Source: Bacteroidota bacterium (GTDB lineage: Bacteria; Bacteroidota; Ignavibacteria; Kapaibacteriales; UBA2268). From it: a DNA stretch of 6,296 nucleotides. The stretch lies in the NCBI GenBank assembly GCA_022708005.1, contig JAKIZN010000105.1, positions 1-6,296 of the forward strand. The letters are read 5' to 3'. Of this stretch, positions 1 to 5,582 are shown in pieces (position 1 is the stretch's first letter; every line of letters begins with the position of its first letter). The notes beneath the pieces are model-generated. The model was not told the origin of the DNA, made no database searches, and worked only from the letters and a program-made list of their open reading frames with translations. The translations under genes were made by a program, and so were the position numbers.

Positions 1-317
1 ACATAAAAAAGTGTAAGTTCCTTTGTAGTATAAGCATTAGAATAAGCGCCGACTGTATCGAATTGATTAGAAATTTGTCTGGAAGTTCTATGTTTAGTCC
101 TGCGATAGACGGAATGCTCTAAAAAATGGGCGATGCCGAGCGTATCGGCGTCATCTCTCGAGCCAGTGCCTACGCCAATGCCCAATGAAAAAGATTCTAC
201 CGACGGGACTTCTTCGCTAACGATGGTAAGCCCATTGCTAAGCACGGTTTTATTGTATTTTACAGCGTTATCCGAATTGCCAATTTCTATATCAATATTA
301 CTTCGCTTCAACTTCAT
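1..317 (-). CDS. M16 family zinc metallopeptidase, N-terminal fragment (cut by window edge)
   Basis: The first 105 residues are visible; the rest lies beyond the left edge. After a short polar N-terminus, residues 24-34 read TVLSNGLTIVS, the usual opening strand of M16 (insulinase / mitochondrial-processing-peptidase-like) enzymes. Residues 64-68 are HFLEH, the inverted zinc motif HxxEH: H64 and H68 bind zinc and E67 is the general base. The second Glu ligand is expected about 70-80 residues later and is not visible. The segment GAYSNAYTTKELTLFY (90-105) fits the conserved 'G..NAYT..E.T.Y' strand after the motif. I see no signal peptide, so a cytoplasmic enzyme, or one part of a processing-peptidase pair, is likely. 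An in-frame TAA four codons upstream leaves ATG at 317 as the first possible start; there is no Shine-Dalgarno sequence. The substrate cannot be inferred. Confidence 0.9.
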   Translation of the reverse strand, partial: MKLKRSNIDIEIGNSDNAVKYNKTVLSNGLTIVSEEVPSVESFSLGIGVGTGSRDDADTLGIAHFLEHSVYRRTKHRTSRQISNQFDTVGAYSNAYTTKELTLFY

Positions 318-561
318 ACTTAAAATTTAAAATTTTATTTTCAAACGTTATGCCTTTCCCTGCTTATAAAAACAGTAATTTCGCACTAATAAAATTAATA
401 GACGAATTAGAGCGATTTTAGTAAAAACAATTATGTAAATTACGAAATAAAAAGTTAATAACATAAACTCGAGTGATACAATAGCAATTCCATTTGATAT
501 TTATCTTGAATAATACAGGAGAAACCCTGACTGAATGCATACCCGTAAGGAAATGTTAGAT

Positions 562-599
562 TTTAAGACGTCCTACACCTTCGAGGAGGACATCTTAAA
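562..599. repeat. Decayed copy of the TTTAAGATGTCCT palindrome
   Basis: Left arm 562-574 (TTTAAGACGTCCT) is complementary to right arm 587-599 (AGGACATCTTAAA) at 12 of 13 positions, the exception being C569/A592. An inner CCT/AGG pair surrounds a TCG loop. The sequence is nearly the same as the perfect hairpin at 1918-1950, but three bases (TGT) are missing from the right side of the stem, leaving ACA unpaired on the left. It is therefore a degenerating member of the same repeat family. It lies about 100 bases downstream of the esterase stop and could act as an RNA 3'-end hairpin for that gene. Confidence 0.75.
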
Positions 600-600
600 C

Positions 601-613
601 CCAAATAATGCAT
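601..613 (-). repeat. 13-bp exact inverted match to the MITE-like element's left part
   Basis: CCAAATAATGCAT is the exact reverse complement of 1696-1708. Together with the palindrome just before it, it keeps the order expected for the reversed MITE-like element, minus about 200 bases of interior that holds the 35-bp tandem block. The following bases (614-631) still resemble the decayed terminal repeat, with AGACA retained. I read 541-631 as an internally deleted, opposite-orientation remnant. Confidence 0.55.
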
Positions 614-628
614 TAGAAACAATAGACA

Positions 629-677
629 AAAATAATCCCGATAATCTTTTAATCCTGAGCATCTTGATTTAGGCAAG
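629..677 (+). repeat. Dispersed 49-bp repeat, copy A
   Basis: Aligns without gaps to 1582-1630 with 38 of 49 positions identical, and has the same orientation. On the minus strand it is built from GATT-containing units roughly 8-10 bases apart (AAGAT, AGGATT, AGATT, GGGATT). Most differences are transitions, as expected of an old duplicated non-coding repeat. It ends 24 bases before the esterase stop codon. Confidence 0.7.
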
Positions 678-701
678 ATTTTGGCTATTTTGTGAGCAGT
701 T

Positions 702-1433
702 TTATATCTTATTTTTAATTATATGGCTTATCATCGATTTCCACGTTTCCGCGTTATGCCCCCATTCTTCGCCCCAAATATCTATGGTATGCGGTATTTC
801 TTTGCCTGCAAGTATGCTTGATAAGTGGTAGCTGCTCGATGGGTCTTCGCCTAATCCCCTGCCGCTCAGAAGGTAGACATGGTGGCGGCTTTTCAGAAAT
901 GCCAGCCAATAATTATCGTTTAGATTTGGCAGGTAATGCACTGGCGAATTGAAGTAGCAATTATCGTCCCAATAGCCATGTGTATAGGAATAAATATCGT
1001 ATTTGCCACTCATCGCAATAGTGCCGATAAATAGATCTGGTCGGCGAAAGTAGGTGTTTAATGCATGATATGCACCTTTCGATGCGCCTGCGGTAATGAT
1101 TGGCACAATGTTTCCGCAATTATCGTATATTAGCGGCAATACCTCTTCGATTATGAAATTATTATAATCAAAATGCTTTTTTGAACGTTCAGCAGGACTT
1201 AAATCGCTGTGTTCCCAAGTTTCTTTATTAGCGGTAGCGATTGAATATACGGTAACTATCCCCTTTTTGATGAATGGCAAGATTGATTCAATAATACCGT
1301 TGCGTTCGTTTTCGTAAGGGTCGTCCTCAGTCGAAGAGAAAAGCAATATTGAAGAACCAAAATGCCCATAAACTGGCATTTCTACAGTCTTTCCCAAGTG
1401 CTGGCTTTCAATCTCAAGTATCTTATTGTGCAT
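702..1433 (-). CDS. Putative esterase, alpha/beta-hydrolase fold (COG4947-like)
   Basis: A complete 243-residue protein without signal peptide or membrane segment, so probably cytoplasmic. Residues 116-120 are GASKG, a GxSxG nucleophile elbow with S118 as catalytic Ser, followed by 'YHALNTYFRRPDLFIGTIAM', the helix and strand typical of putative-esterase (D-type) hydrolases. H226 in WGEEWGHNAETW (220-231) is the likely catalytic His; D197 in GRGLGEDP (191-198) is the best candidate acid. The natural substrate is unknown; an acyl ester is a family-level guess. ATG at 1433 is the likely start: an in-frame TAA lies 12 codons upstream and no Shine-Dalgarno is seen. TATAAT at 1457-1462 (minus strand) is a weak promoter candidate without a good upstream element. 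The gene stands alone, with repeat-rich intergenic DNA on both sides. Family K119 and A121 replace the more common Met and Gly around the elbow. Confidence 0.87.
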   Translation of the reverse strand: MHNKILEIESQHLGKTVEMPVYGHFGSSILLFSSTEDDPYENERNGIIESILPFIKKGIVTVYSIATANKETWEHSDLSPAERSKKHFDYNNFIIEEVLPLIYDNCGNIVPIITAGASKGAYHALNTYFRRPDLFIGTIAMSGKYDIYSYTHGYWDDNCYFNSPVHYLPNLNDNYWLAFLKSRHHVYLLSGRGLGEDPSSSYHLSSILAGKEIPHTIDIWGEEWGHNAETWKSMISHIIKNKI

Positions 1434-1533
1434 CTTAATCGCCGCCCAAATAAAAAATTATAAGACGTGAATTATTACAAAAAATTTTTCATAATAGACA
1501 GTAGAAAGGTTATTTTCTGAACACGATTACGGC

Positions 1534-1557
1534 GATTAAAGGATAAATAAGATAATA
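1534..1557 (-). repeat. Partial inverted copy of the dispersed repeat, copy C
   Basis: GATTAAAGGAT at 1534-1544 is the exact reverse complement of 1597-1607, and the match continues to 19 of 24 positions against the reverse complement of 1584-1607. It is thus a truncated, opposite-orientation relative of copy B, about 25 bases away; the two could fold against each other. Confidence 0.5.
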
Positions 1558-1581
1558 AGAAAGAAAATTGGGAAATGGGCG

Positions 1582-1630
1582 AAAATAATCTTGCTAATCC
1601 TTTAATCTTAAAAATCCTGATTCAGACAAG
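1582..1630 (+). repeat. Dispersed 49-bp repeat, copy B
   Basis: Direct-orientation partner of 629-677 (38 of 49 identical). The minus strand reads as GATT units at 8-9 base steps ending in TCTGAATCAGGAT. I recall near-identical intergenic repeats from many AT-rich environmental genomes, but cannot verify that here. Copies A and B bracket the esterase gene. Confidence 0.7.
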
Positions 1631-1641
1631 AATAATTGTAG

Positions 1642-1661
1642 GGGTAGAGCTTGCTCTACCC
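1642..1661. repeat. Short palindrome GGGTAGAG-CTTG-CTCTACCC
   Basis: Perfect 8-bp stem with a 4-base loop; the sequence symmetry itself extends to 9 bases per arm. No T-run follows on either strand, so a terminator is unlikely. It lies between dispersed repeat copy B and the left end of the MITE-like element, and looks like another small mobile palindrome rather than part of a gene. Confidence 0.65.
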
Positions 1662-1712
1662 GCAATAAATAAGGGGCTGTCTCATAATGGTTCAGATGCA
1701 TTATTTGGATTT

Positions 1713-1900
1713 AATCCCGAAGGGATTTGATGTTTGTAGAAAATAAAATTGCATAACCCAATGCGACTCCTACGGAGTCGTATTATGCTAAACCAATGCG
1801 ACTCCTACGGAGTCGTATAATGCTAAACCAATGCGACTCCTACGGAGTCGTATAAATCTCCGATTATTCATTACTACAAACATTTGAACCCTTCGGGTTC
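1713..1900. repeat. Inner inverted-repeat module with hairpin ends
   Basis: The left arm 1716-1739 (CCCGAAGGG, five bases, ATGTTTGTAG) matches the reverse complement of 1874-1897 at 20 of 24 positions; the nine-base and ten-base blocks are exact. Each arm also holds its own 6-bp hairpin: AATCCC-GAA-GGGATT (1713-1727) and GAACCC-TTC-GGGTTC (1886-1900). The base changes differ between the two hairpins but preserve pairing within each, which suggests that the stems matter or are maintained by the copying process. The module encloses the 35-bp tandem block and may be an element nested within the larger one. Confidence 0.65.
1758..1855. repeat. Tandem repeat, 35-bp period, 2.8 copies, each unit a palindrome
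   Basis: Units begin at 1758, 1793 and 1828 with CCAATGCGACTCC. Units 1 and 2 differ at one position, and unit 3 matches unit 2 for 28 bases before diverging. Each unit carries CGACTCC-TAC-GGAGTCG, a 7-bp stem with a 3-base loop that can be lengthened to about 10 bp through one G-T pair. Unit 1 also has outer arms GCATAA (1751-1756) and TTATGC (1783-1788). Near identity implies recent tandem expansion. Confidence 0.85.
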
Positions 1901-1917
1901 GTTACAATTTGGCTTTA

Positions 1918-1950
1918 AGATGTCCTACACCTCGAAGGTGTAGGACATCT
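1918..1950. repeat. Perfect 15-bp hairpin, AGATGTCCTACACCT family
   Basis: Arms 1918-1932 and 1936-1950 are exactly complementary, with the loop CGA. This is the intact relative of the decayed palindrome at 562-599. No T-run follows, so there is no classic terminator on either strand. It lies inside the MITE-like element, near the right end. Confidence 0.8.
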
Positions 1951-2011
1951 GGAAAACACGGATGCTCTCACCTGTTACCTTATGGGGCAGCCCCATTTAG
2001 AGAACAGCGGA

Positions 2012-2039
2012 TAGACAAGGGAGCATGCCCACTTGTCTA
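2012..2039. repeat. 28-bp imperfect palindrome centred on GCATGC
   Basis: TAGACAAG (2012-2019) pairs with CTTGTCTA (2032-2039), and overall 12 of 14 positions are complementary across a GCATGC centre. It starts 18 bases outside the right end of the MITE-like element and about 70 bases before the pcrA promoter. It could be a further mobile palindrome or an operator for pcrA; the repeat-rich setting favours the former. Confidence 0.5.
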
Positions 2040-2107
2040 AAAACATAGTCAGTCAGAGTTCCTAATGAATTATTTGTATGAAAATAGCTGTAAAGCAAAT
2101 TTCGCTC

Positions 2108-2138
2108 TTTGGTTTATGCTGATTTATGGTTAAATTTG
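2108..2138 (+). promoter_or_regulatory. Bacteroidota-type promoter for the pcrA operon
   Basis: TTTG at 2108-2111, a spacer of exactly 19 bases, then TAAATTTG at 2131-2138. This matches the published Bacteroides -33/-7 consensus TTTG and TAnnTTTG at every specified position and with typical spacing. It predicts a transcript start around 2143-2147 and a 5' leader of roughly 20-25 bases before the ATG at 2168. Confidence 0.68.
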
Positions 2139-2167
2139 TCTTTTTTGTAAGATAACTTTATTGAAAT

Positions 2168-4429
2168 ATGCAATTTGAAAATACAGCGACCAAAGTGGCT
2201 AATAACAATATAATCGAAGGACTTAATCCAGAACAAAAAGCCGCAGTGCAAACTATAAACGGTCCTTTGCTGATTGTCGCAGGAGCCGGCAGTGGCAAAA
2301 CACGCGTGATTACCAATCGTATAGCCAATTTGATAGCCAACGGGGTCGCACCTTGGAATATACTAGCGCTTACTTTTACTAATAAAGCCGCAGGCGAAAT
2401 GAAAAAGAGAATAGCCAATTTGATTGGCGAAAGCCAAGCCGAAAAAGTTTGGGCTGGCACTTTTCATTCAATATTCGCAAAATTACTGCGATACGATGCG
2501 GAAATTTTGGGCTATGATAGAAATTTTACGATTTACGACGCCGACGACTCGCTCAGCCTTGTCAAAAAAGTATTAGAAGAGCTTAATCTTTCTGGCGCAA
2601 GTATGTCTCCGCAAAGCGTTCGCTCAAGAATTTCATCTAATAAAAATAAGCTGATTACTTGGCAAAATATTGCCGAAAATCAACGCATGCAATACGATAA
2701 GGCATTTGCCGAAGTATATAAAAGATATAACGAAAAGCTAAAAATAAATAATGCAATGGATTTTGACGATTTGCTGTGGAATTTTATCTTATTACTGCAA
2801 AAATCAAAAGACGTATTAAACAAATATCAGGAAAAATTTCGCTATATATTAGTCGATGAATATCAAGATACGAATAAGGCGCAATATATCGCAACTAATT
2901 TATTAGCAAGGCATTATCAAAATATCTGCGTTGTCGGCGATGATGCCCAAAGTATTTATGGGTGGCGCGGCGCCGATATTCAAAATATTTTAGACTTCAA
3001 GGAAGACTATCCCCACGCAAAAGTTTTCAAGTTAGAGCAAAATTATCGCTCAACTAAAACTATACTCGAAGCTGCGGATTCGGTAATCAAAAACAATTCA
3101 AATCAGCTCAAAAAAAATCTGAGGACGGATAACCAGCAAGGCGAATTGATTGACGTGGTCGAATGCGATTCGGATATTGAAGAAGCGGAATATATCATTT
3201 CGACAATAAAAAATCATATAAATTCTGGAAAATCTGCCAAAGATTTTTGCGTTCTTTATCGCACTAATGCGCAATCGCTGGAGTTTGAAAAAGCCTGCCG
3301 CAAGAGAAATTTGCCGTATATCATCATCGGCGGGATGTCTTTTTATAAGCGAAAAGAAGTGAAAGATACGCTAAGTTATTTGCGGGTGTTAGTCAATCCC
3401 AAAGATGCCGAGGCGCTGCTTCGCATAATCAACGAGCCTACACGCGGGATAGGACAAACTTCACTGCAGCATTTAATTAATTTCGCCAATAGCAATTCTA
3501 TAGATCTTCTCAGCGCTTTTCGTCGAGCTAACGAAAACTCTAACTTGCAGAAACGAGCAGTAGTTGCAGCTACAAATTTTGCGAACTTTATCGATTTATT
3601 CCGCAATAGGCTTGAAGAGGAAGAATATAGCGACGTCGCAGGTGAATACATAGCTGAAACTGGCATGATAAATTTCCTAACTATGATGGGAACAGACGAA
3701 GCCAAAGATAGAATCCGCAATATCGAGCAAGTCATTAATGATATTGCTAATTTTGAAATGGATAACCCCGATAGCACACTGGAAGACTATGTTCAGCAAA
3801 TTTCATTAATTTCCGATATTGACGATAAAGAGTTCGGCACAGAAAGGCTGCCGCTTATGACTTTGCACTCCGCAAAAGGCTTGGAGTTCAAAGAAGTGTT
3901 TATTGCTGGATTAGAGCGCGGGCTTTTTCCACTTTTCAGGGCAGACCAAGATCCAAAAGAAGAAGAGGAAGAGCGTAGATTGTTTTATGTCGGCATAACA
4001 AGAGCAGAGCAAAAGCTTAGCTTAACTTACTCCAAAAAGCGAATGAAATTTGGTAGTGTGAGCTTTCAAGCGCCTTCGTCATTTTTAAGAGAAATCGATA
4101 AATCTTTGCTGAATATGCTGCTTCCCTCCGGCGAAAAAGCTCAAAGCAGTTCACCAACTTTTGCAAGAGGTGCTGGCTCGACGTTTGCCGCTAAGCAGCA
4201 TTATTTTTCCGATATTCCGCAGCAAGAATATTATTCGCAAATAGAGCAACCGCAATATAGATTTAGAGTTGGCGATTTGGTTCGCCATAAGCAATTCGGA
4301 GTGGGCAAAGTTACGGGCATGAGTGGCGATGGAGCGAACACAAAGATTACGGTCAATTTTAGCAATATAGGCAAAAAATTATTATTGCTTCAATACGCAA
4401 AATTAGAATTAGTAAAGCAGGCAAAGTAA
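2168..4429 (+). CDS. pcrA: ATP-dependent 3'-5' DNA helicase, PcrA/UvrD family
   Basis: A full-length 753-residue superfamily 1A helicase that unwinds DNA in excision and mismatch repair and removes blocking proteins or recombination intermediates. All motifs are present in order: Q motif LNPEQKAAV (19-27), Walker A AGAGSGKT (38-45, K44), Ia LTFTNKAAGEM (68-78), Ib TFHS (98-101), Walker B VDEYQDTN (229-236), III VVGDDAQSIYGWRGAD (255-270), IV LEQNYRS (289-295), V MTLHSAKGLEF (564-574) and VI RRLFYVGITRA (603-613, R612 as arginine finger). The regulatory 2B segment opens near GGMSFYKRKE (388-397) and contains PTRGIG (424-429). A polar linker (about 655-695) leads to a Tudor-like C-terminal domain (about 697-749), as in PcrA, which contacts RNA polymerase in known members. 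A TGA two codons before the ATG fixes the earliest start. There is no Shine-Dalgarno. It is first in an operon, with ftsW starting 1 base after its stop. Confidence 0.96.
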   Translation: MQFENTATKVANNNIIEGLNPEQKAAVQTINGPLLIVAGAGSGKTRVITNRIANLIANGVAPWNILALTFTNKAAGEMKKRIANLIGESQAEKVWAGTFHSIFAKLLRYDAEILGYDRNFTIYDADDSLSLVKKVLEELNLSGASMSPQSVRSRISSNKNKLITWQNIAENQRMQYDKAFAEVYKRYNEKLKINNAMDFDDLLWNFILLLQKSKDVLNKYQEKFRYILVDEYQDTNKAQYIATNLLARHYQNICVVGDDAQSIYGWRGADIQNILDFKEDYPHAKVFKLEQNYRSTKTILEAADSVIKNNSNQLKKNLRTDNQQGELIDVVECDSDIEEAEYIISTIKNHINSGKSAKDFCVLYRTNAQSLEFEKACRKRNLPYIIIGGMSFYKRKEVKDTLSYLRVLVNPKDAEALLRIINEPTRGIGQTSLQHLINFANSNSIDLLSAFRRANENSNLQKRAVVAATNFANFIDLFRNRLEEEEYSDVAGEYIAETGMINFLTMMGTDEAKDRIRNIEQVINDIANFEMDNPDSTLEDYVQQISLISDIDDKEFGTERLPLMTLHSAKGLEFKEVFIAGLERGLFPLFRADQDPKEEEEERRLFYVGITRAEQKLSLTYSKKRMKFGSVSFQAPSSFLREIDKSLLNMLLPSGEKAQSSSPTFARGAGSTFAAKQHYFSDIPQQEYYSQIEQPQYRFRVGDLVRHKQFGVGKVTGMSGDGANTKITVNFSNIGKKLLLLQYAKLELVKQAK

Positions 4430-4430
4430 C

Positions 4431-5582
4431 ATGAAAAAGAACATAGGTCATATCGATTGGTTTATTATGATTCCTGTGGTTGGGCTTATGCTGTTCAGCT
4501 TGGCTTTTGTATATTCGGCAAGTGCGACTATAGCTGAGCAAAAGTTCGGCGGAGCGGAGAAATTGCTTTTTAATCATGGGATTAGAATTATCGCAGGCAT
4601 AGTTATTATGCTCGCCGTATCGAAGGTGGATTATCACTTTTGGCAAAAAATAAGCAAGCCCGTGCTTTTCGTAAGTATTGCGACTTTGGTCGTTGTGCTT
4701 TTTACTGGCGAAACGGCAAAAGGCGCTGCCCGTTGGATAGACTTAGGATTCTTTAATTTTCAGCCATCGGAGCTGGCAAAATTCGCAATGGTTCTGCATT
4801 TTGCAGTGCTATTGACTAATAAACAGGAATATATAAAAGAGTTCAAAAGAGGCTTTTTGCCGTTTATGATTTGGACGATTTTAATTTGCGGACTGATTGC
4901 GTTGCAGCCGAATTTTTCGACTATGATGGTGATGTTCTTAATTGCCGTTTCGATGATGTTCATCGGCAATACTAATTTGATACATTTAGCTTTAACGGCT
5001 TTCGTTGGGCTGATTGCGTCGGCAAGCTATGCCGTTTCTGCAACTTATCGAATGAACCGCATCAAAGCATTTTTCGGTATGTTTGATAGCAGCAGCGAGC
5101 ATTTTGAAAGTTCGAGCTATCAGCTAAATCAAGCGCTGATAGCTATAGGCAATGGCGGTATTTTCGGAGTTGGACCTGGGCAAAATAGGCAGAGCCATTT
5201 GTTTTTGCCCGAATCTTATGGCGATTTCATTTTCTCGATTATTGGCGAAGAATATGGCTTTATCGGACTTTTCGTTATACTTGCTGCGTTTGCCCTGATT
5301 TTTTGGCGAGGCATGATAATAGCAAAGAAGTCGCCCGATAACTTTGGCTATTTTTTGGCTATCGGTATCACTATCACATTTGCTATCTATGTATTTGTTA
5401 ATGCTGGGGTTAATACTGGGCTGTTGCCGACTACTGGTGTGCCGATGCCTTTTATTAGCTATGGCGGCACTGCGGTTATTTTTTACGCCGTTGCAGTCGG
5501 TATTTTATTGAATATATCGGCTCAAGCGGGGATTTTCCCAAAAGTTCAAAAGAAAAAAACTTCGGAGGAGCAAGTTGGATAA
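4431..5582 (+). CDS. ftsW: FtsW-type septal peptidoglycan polymerase (SEDS family)
   Basis: 383 residues with about ten predicted membrane helices, the SEDS topology. SEDS proteins polymerise lipid II into glycan strands together with a class B penicillin-binding protein; FtsW does so at the division septum. Signature segments: KGAARWIDLG (97-106), FQPSELAK (110-117), LQPNFST (158-164), LPESYGDFIFSIIGEE (259-274) with D265 at the position of the essential catalytic Asp, and PMPFISYGGTA (near 338-348) towards the C-terminus. The N161 in LQPNFST replaces the Asp common in Proteobacteria and Firmicutes; I associate this with Bacteroidota FtsW. The large loop between helices 7 and 8 (about 205-272) is intact. 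ATG follows the pcrA stop by one base, so translation is probably coupled. It is unusual in lying next to pcrA rather than murD/murG. RodA is possible, but FtsW fits better. Confidence 0.9.
   Translation: MKKNIGHIDWFIMIPVVGLMLFSLAFVYSASATIAEQKFGGAEKLLFNHGIRIIAGIVIMLAVSKVDYHFWQKISKPVLFVSIATLVVVLFTGETAKGAARWIDLGFFNFQPSELAKFAMVLHFAVLLTNKQEYIKEFKRGFLPFMIWTILICGLIALQPNFSTMMVMFLIAVSMMFIGNTNLIHLALTAFVGLIASASYAVSATYRMNRIKAFFGMFDSSSEHFESSSYQLNQALIAIGNGGIFGVGPGQNRQSHLFLPESYGDFIFSIIGEEYGFIGLFVILAAFALIFWRGMIIAKKSPDNFGYFLAIGITITFAIYVFVNAGVNTGLLPTTGVPMPFISYGGTAVIFYAVAVGILLNISAQAGIFPKVQKKKTSEEQVG
5564..5570 (+). promoter_or_regulatory. Strong Shine-Dalgarno deciding a TTG start
   Basis: GGAGGAG lies inside the last ftsW codons (Ser-Glu-Glu-Gln). 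Six bases separate GGAGG (5564-5568) from TTG at 5575, an optimal spacing. It is the only strong ribosome-binding sequence in the window and supports the TTG start of the overlapping gene, although the Glu-Glu codons could produce it by chance. Confidence 0.6.

Larger units (their letters stand above)
318..701. other. Gene-free intergenic stretch with repeat remnants
   Basis: 384 bases between the 3' end of the esterase and the start of the M16 peptidase, both on the minus strand. The part from 318 to about 515 is very AT-rich and presumably holds the peptidase promoter, but I see no clear consensus; the best minus-strand trace is TAACGTTTG at 342-350, one base too long for TAnnTTTG. From about 541 to 677 the sequence is made of repeats listed separately: a decayed palindrome, a 13-bp match to the MITE-like element and a 49-bp dispersed repeat. 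Confidence 0.7.
1673..1994. mobile_element. 322-bp MITE-like non-coding element
   Basis: The left end GGGGCTGTCTCATAA (1673-1687) and the reverse complement of the right end (1980-1994), GGGGCTGCCCCATAA, agree at 13 of 15 positions. Weaker similarity continues inward (GGT, CAG, TG and GCAT in the same order). Such GGGGCTGTC-type ends recall terminal repeats of IS1182- or IS5-like insertion sequences; this is from memory and is the least certain part. The interior has no transposase gene, so it would be a non-autonomous element. It contains an inner inverted pair (1716-1739 and 1874-1897), a 35-bp tandem palindromic repeat and a perfect 15-bp hairpin (1918-1950). No clean target-site duplication is visible (ATAA before, ATTT after), so the insertion is either old or wrongly bounded. 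Confidence 0.55.
1434..2167. other. 734-bp repeat-dense, gene-free region between divergent genes
   Basis: Lies between the 5' ends of the esterase (minus) and pcrA (plus), so it holds both promoters. I find no reading frame with protein-like composition and no tRNA or rRNA. From 1534 to 2039 it is almost continuously made of repeats: two opposed copies of a dispersed repeat, a hairpin, a 322-bp MITE-like element and a further palindrome. In total about eight stem-loops fall within 400 bases. The last 130 bases are AT-rich leader of pcrA with a recognisable promoter. Confidence 0.8.

Noticed and set aside
133..330. A 65-codon plus-strand reading frame over the left edge.
   Set aside because: It is antisense to the M16 peptidase, whose zinc motif and conserved strands are clear on the minus strand.
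535..672. A 45-codon plus-strand reading frame starting ATGCATACC, with AGGAGA at 518-523 before it.
   Set aside because: It runs straight through the decayed palindrome, the 13-bp element match and most of dispersed repeat copy A, and the spacing from AGGAGA to ATG (11 bases) is long. The peptide is best explained as translated repeat sequence.
1457..1462. A TATAAT box for the esterase on the minus strand.
   Set aside because: No -35 or TTTG element stands at proper spacing (the nearest TTTG gives about 15 or 23 bases to plausible -7 matches), and such hexamers are common by chance in AT-rich DNA. Kept only as a weak remark.
1918..1950. An intrinsic terminator.
   Set aside because: The stem is strong, but no T-run follows on either strand and no gene ends next to it; both flanking genes point away.
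1673..2039. A CRISPR array.
   Set aside because: The 35-bp units are directly adjacent without unique spacers, have only 2.8 copies and are internally palindromic throughout; no cas genes are nearby.
1434..2167. A riboswitch, tRNA or other structured non-coding RNA gene.
   Set aside because: The hairpins are simple repeats present in several copies; I see no cloverleaf, no T-loop motif and no conserved riboswitch core. A novel RNA cannot be excluded from one sequence.
2158..2460. A 100-codon minus-strand reading frame at the start of pcrA.
   Set aside because: It is antisense to the Q and Walker A motifs of pcrA and has no protein-family character. The frames at 3376-3777, 4359-4646, 4760-4969 and 6099-6281 were rejected for the same reason (antisense to pcrA, ftsW and pdxB).
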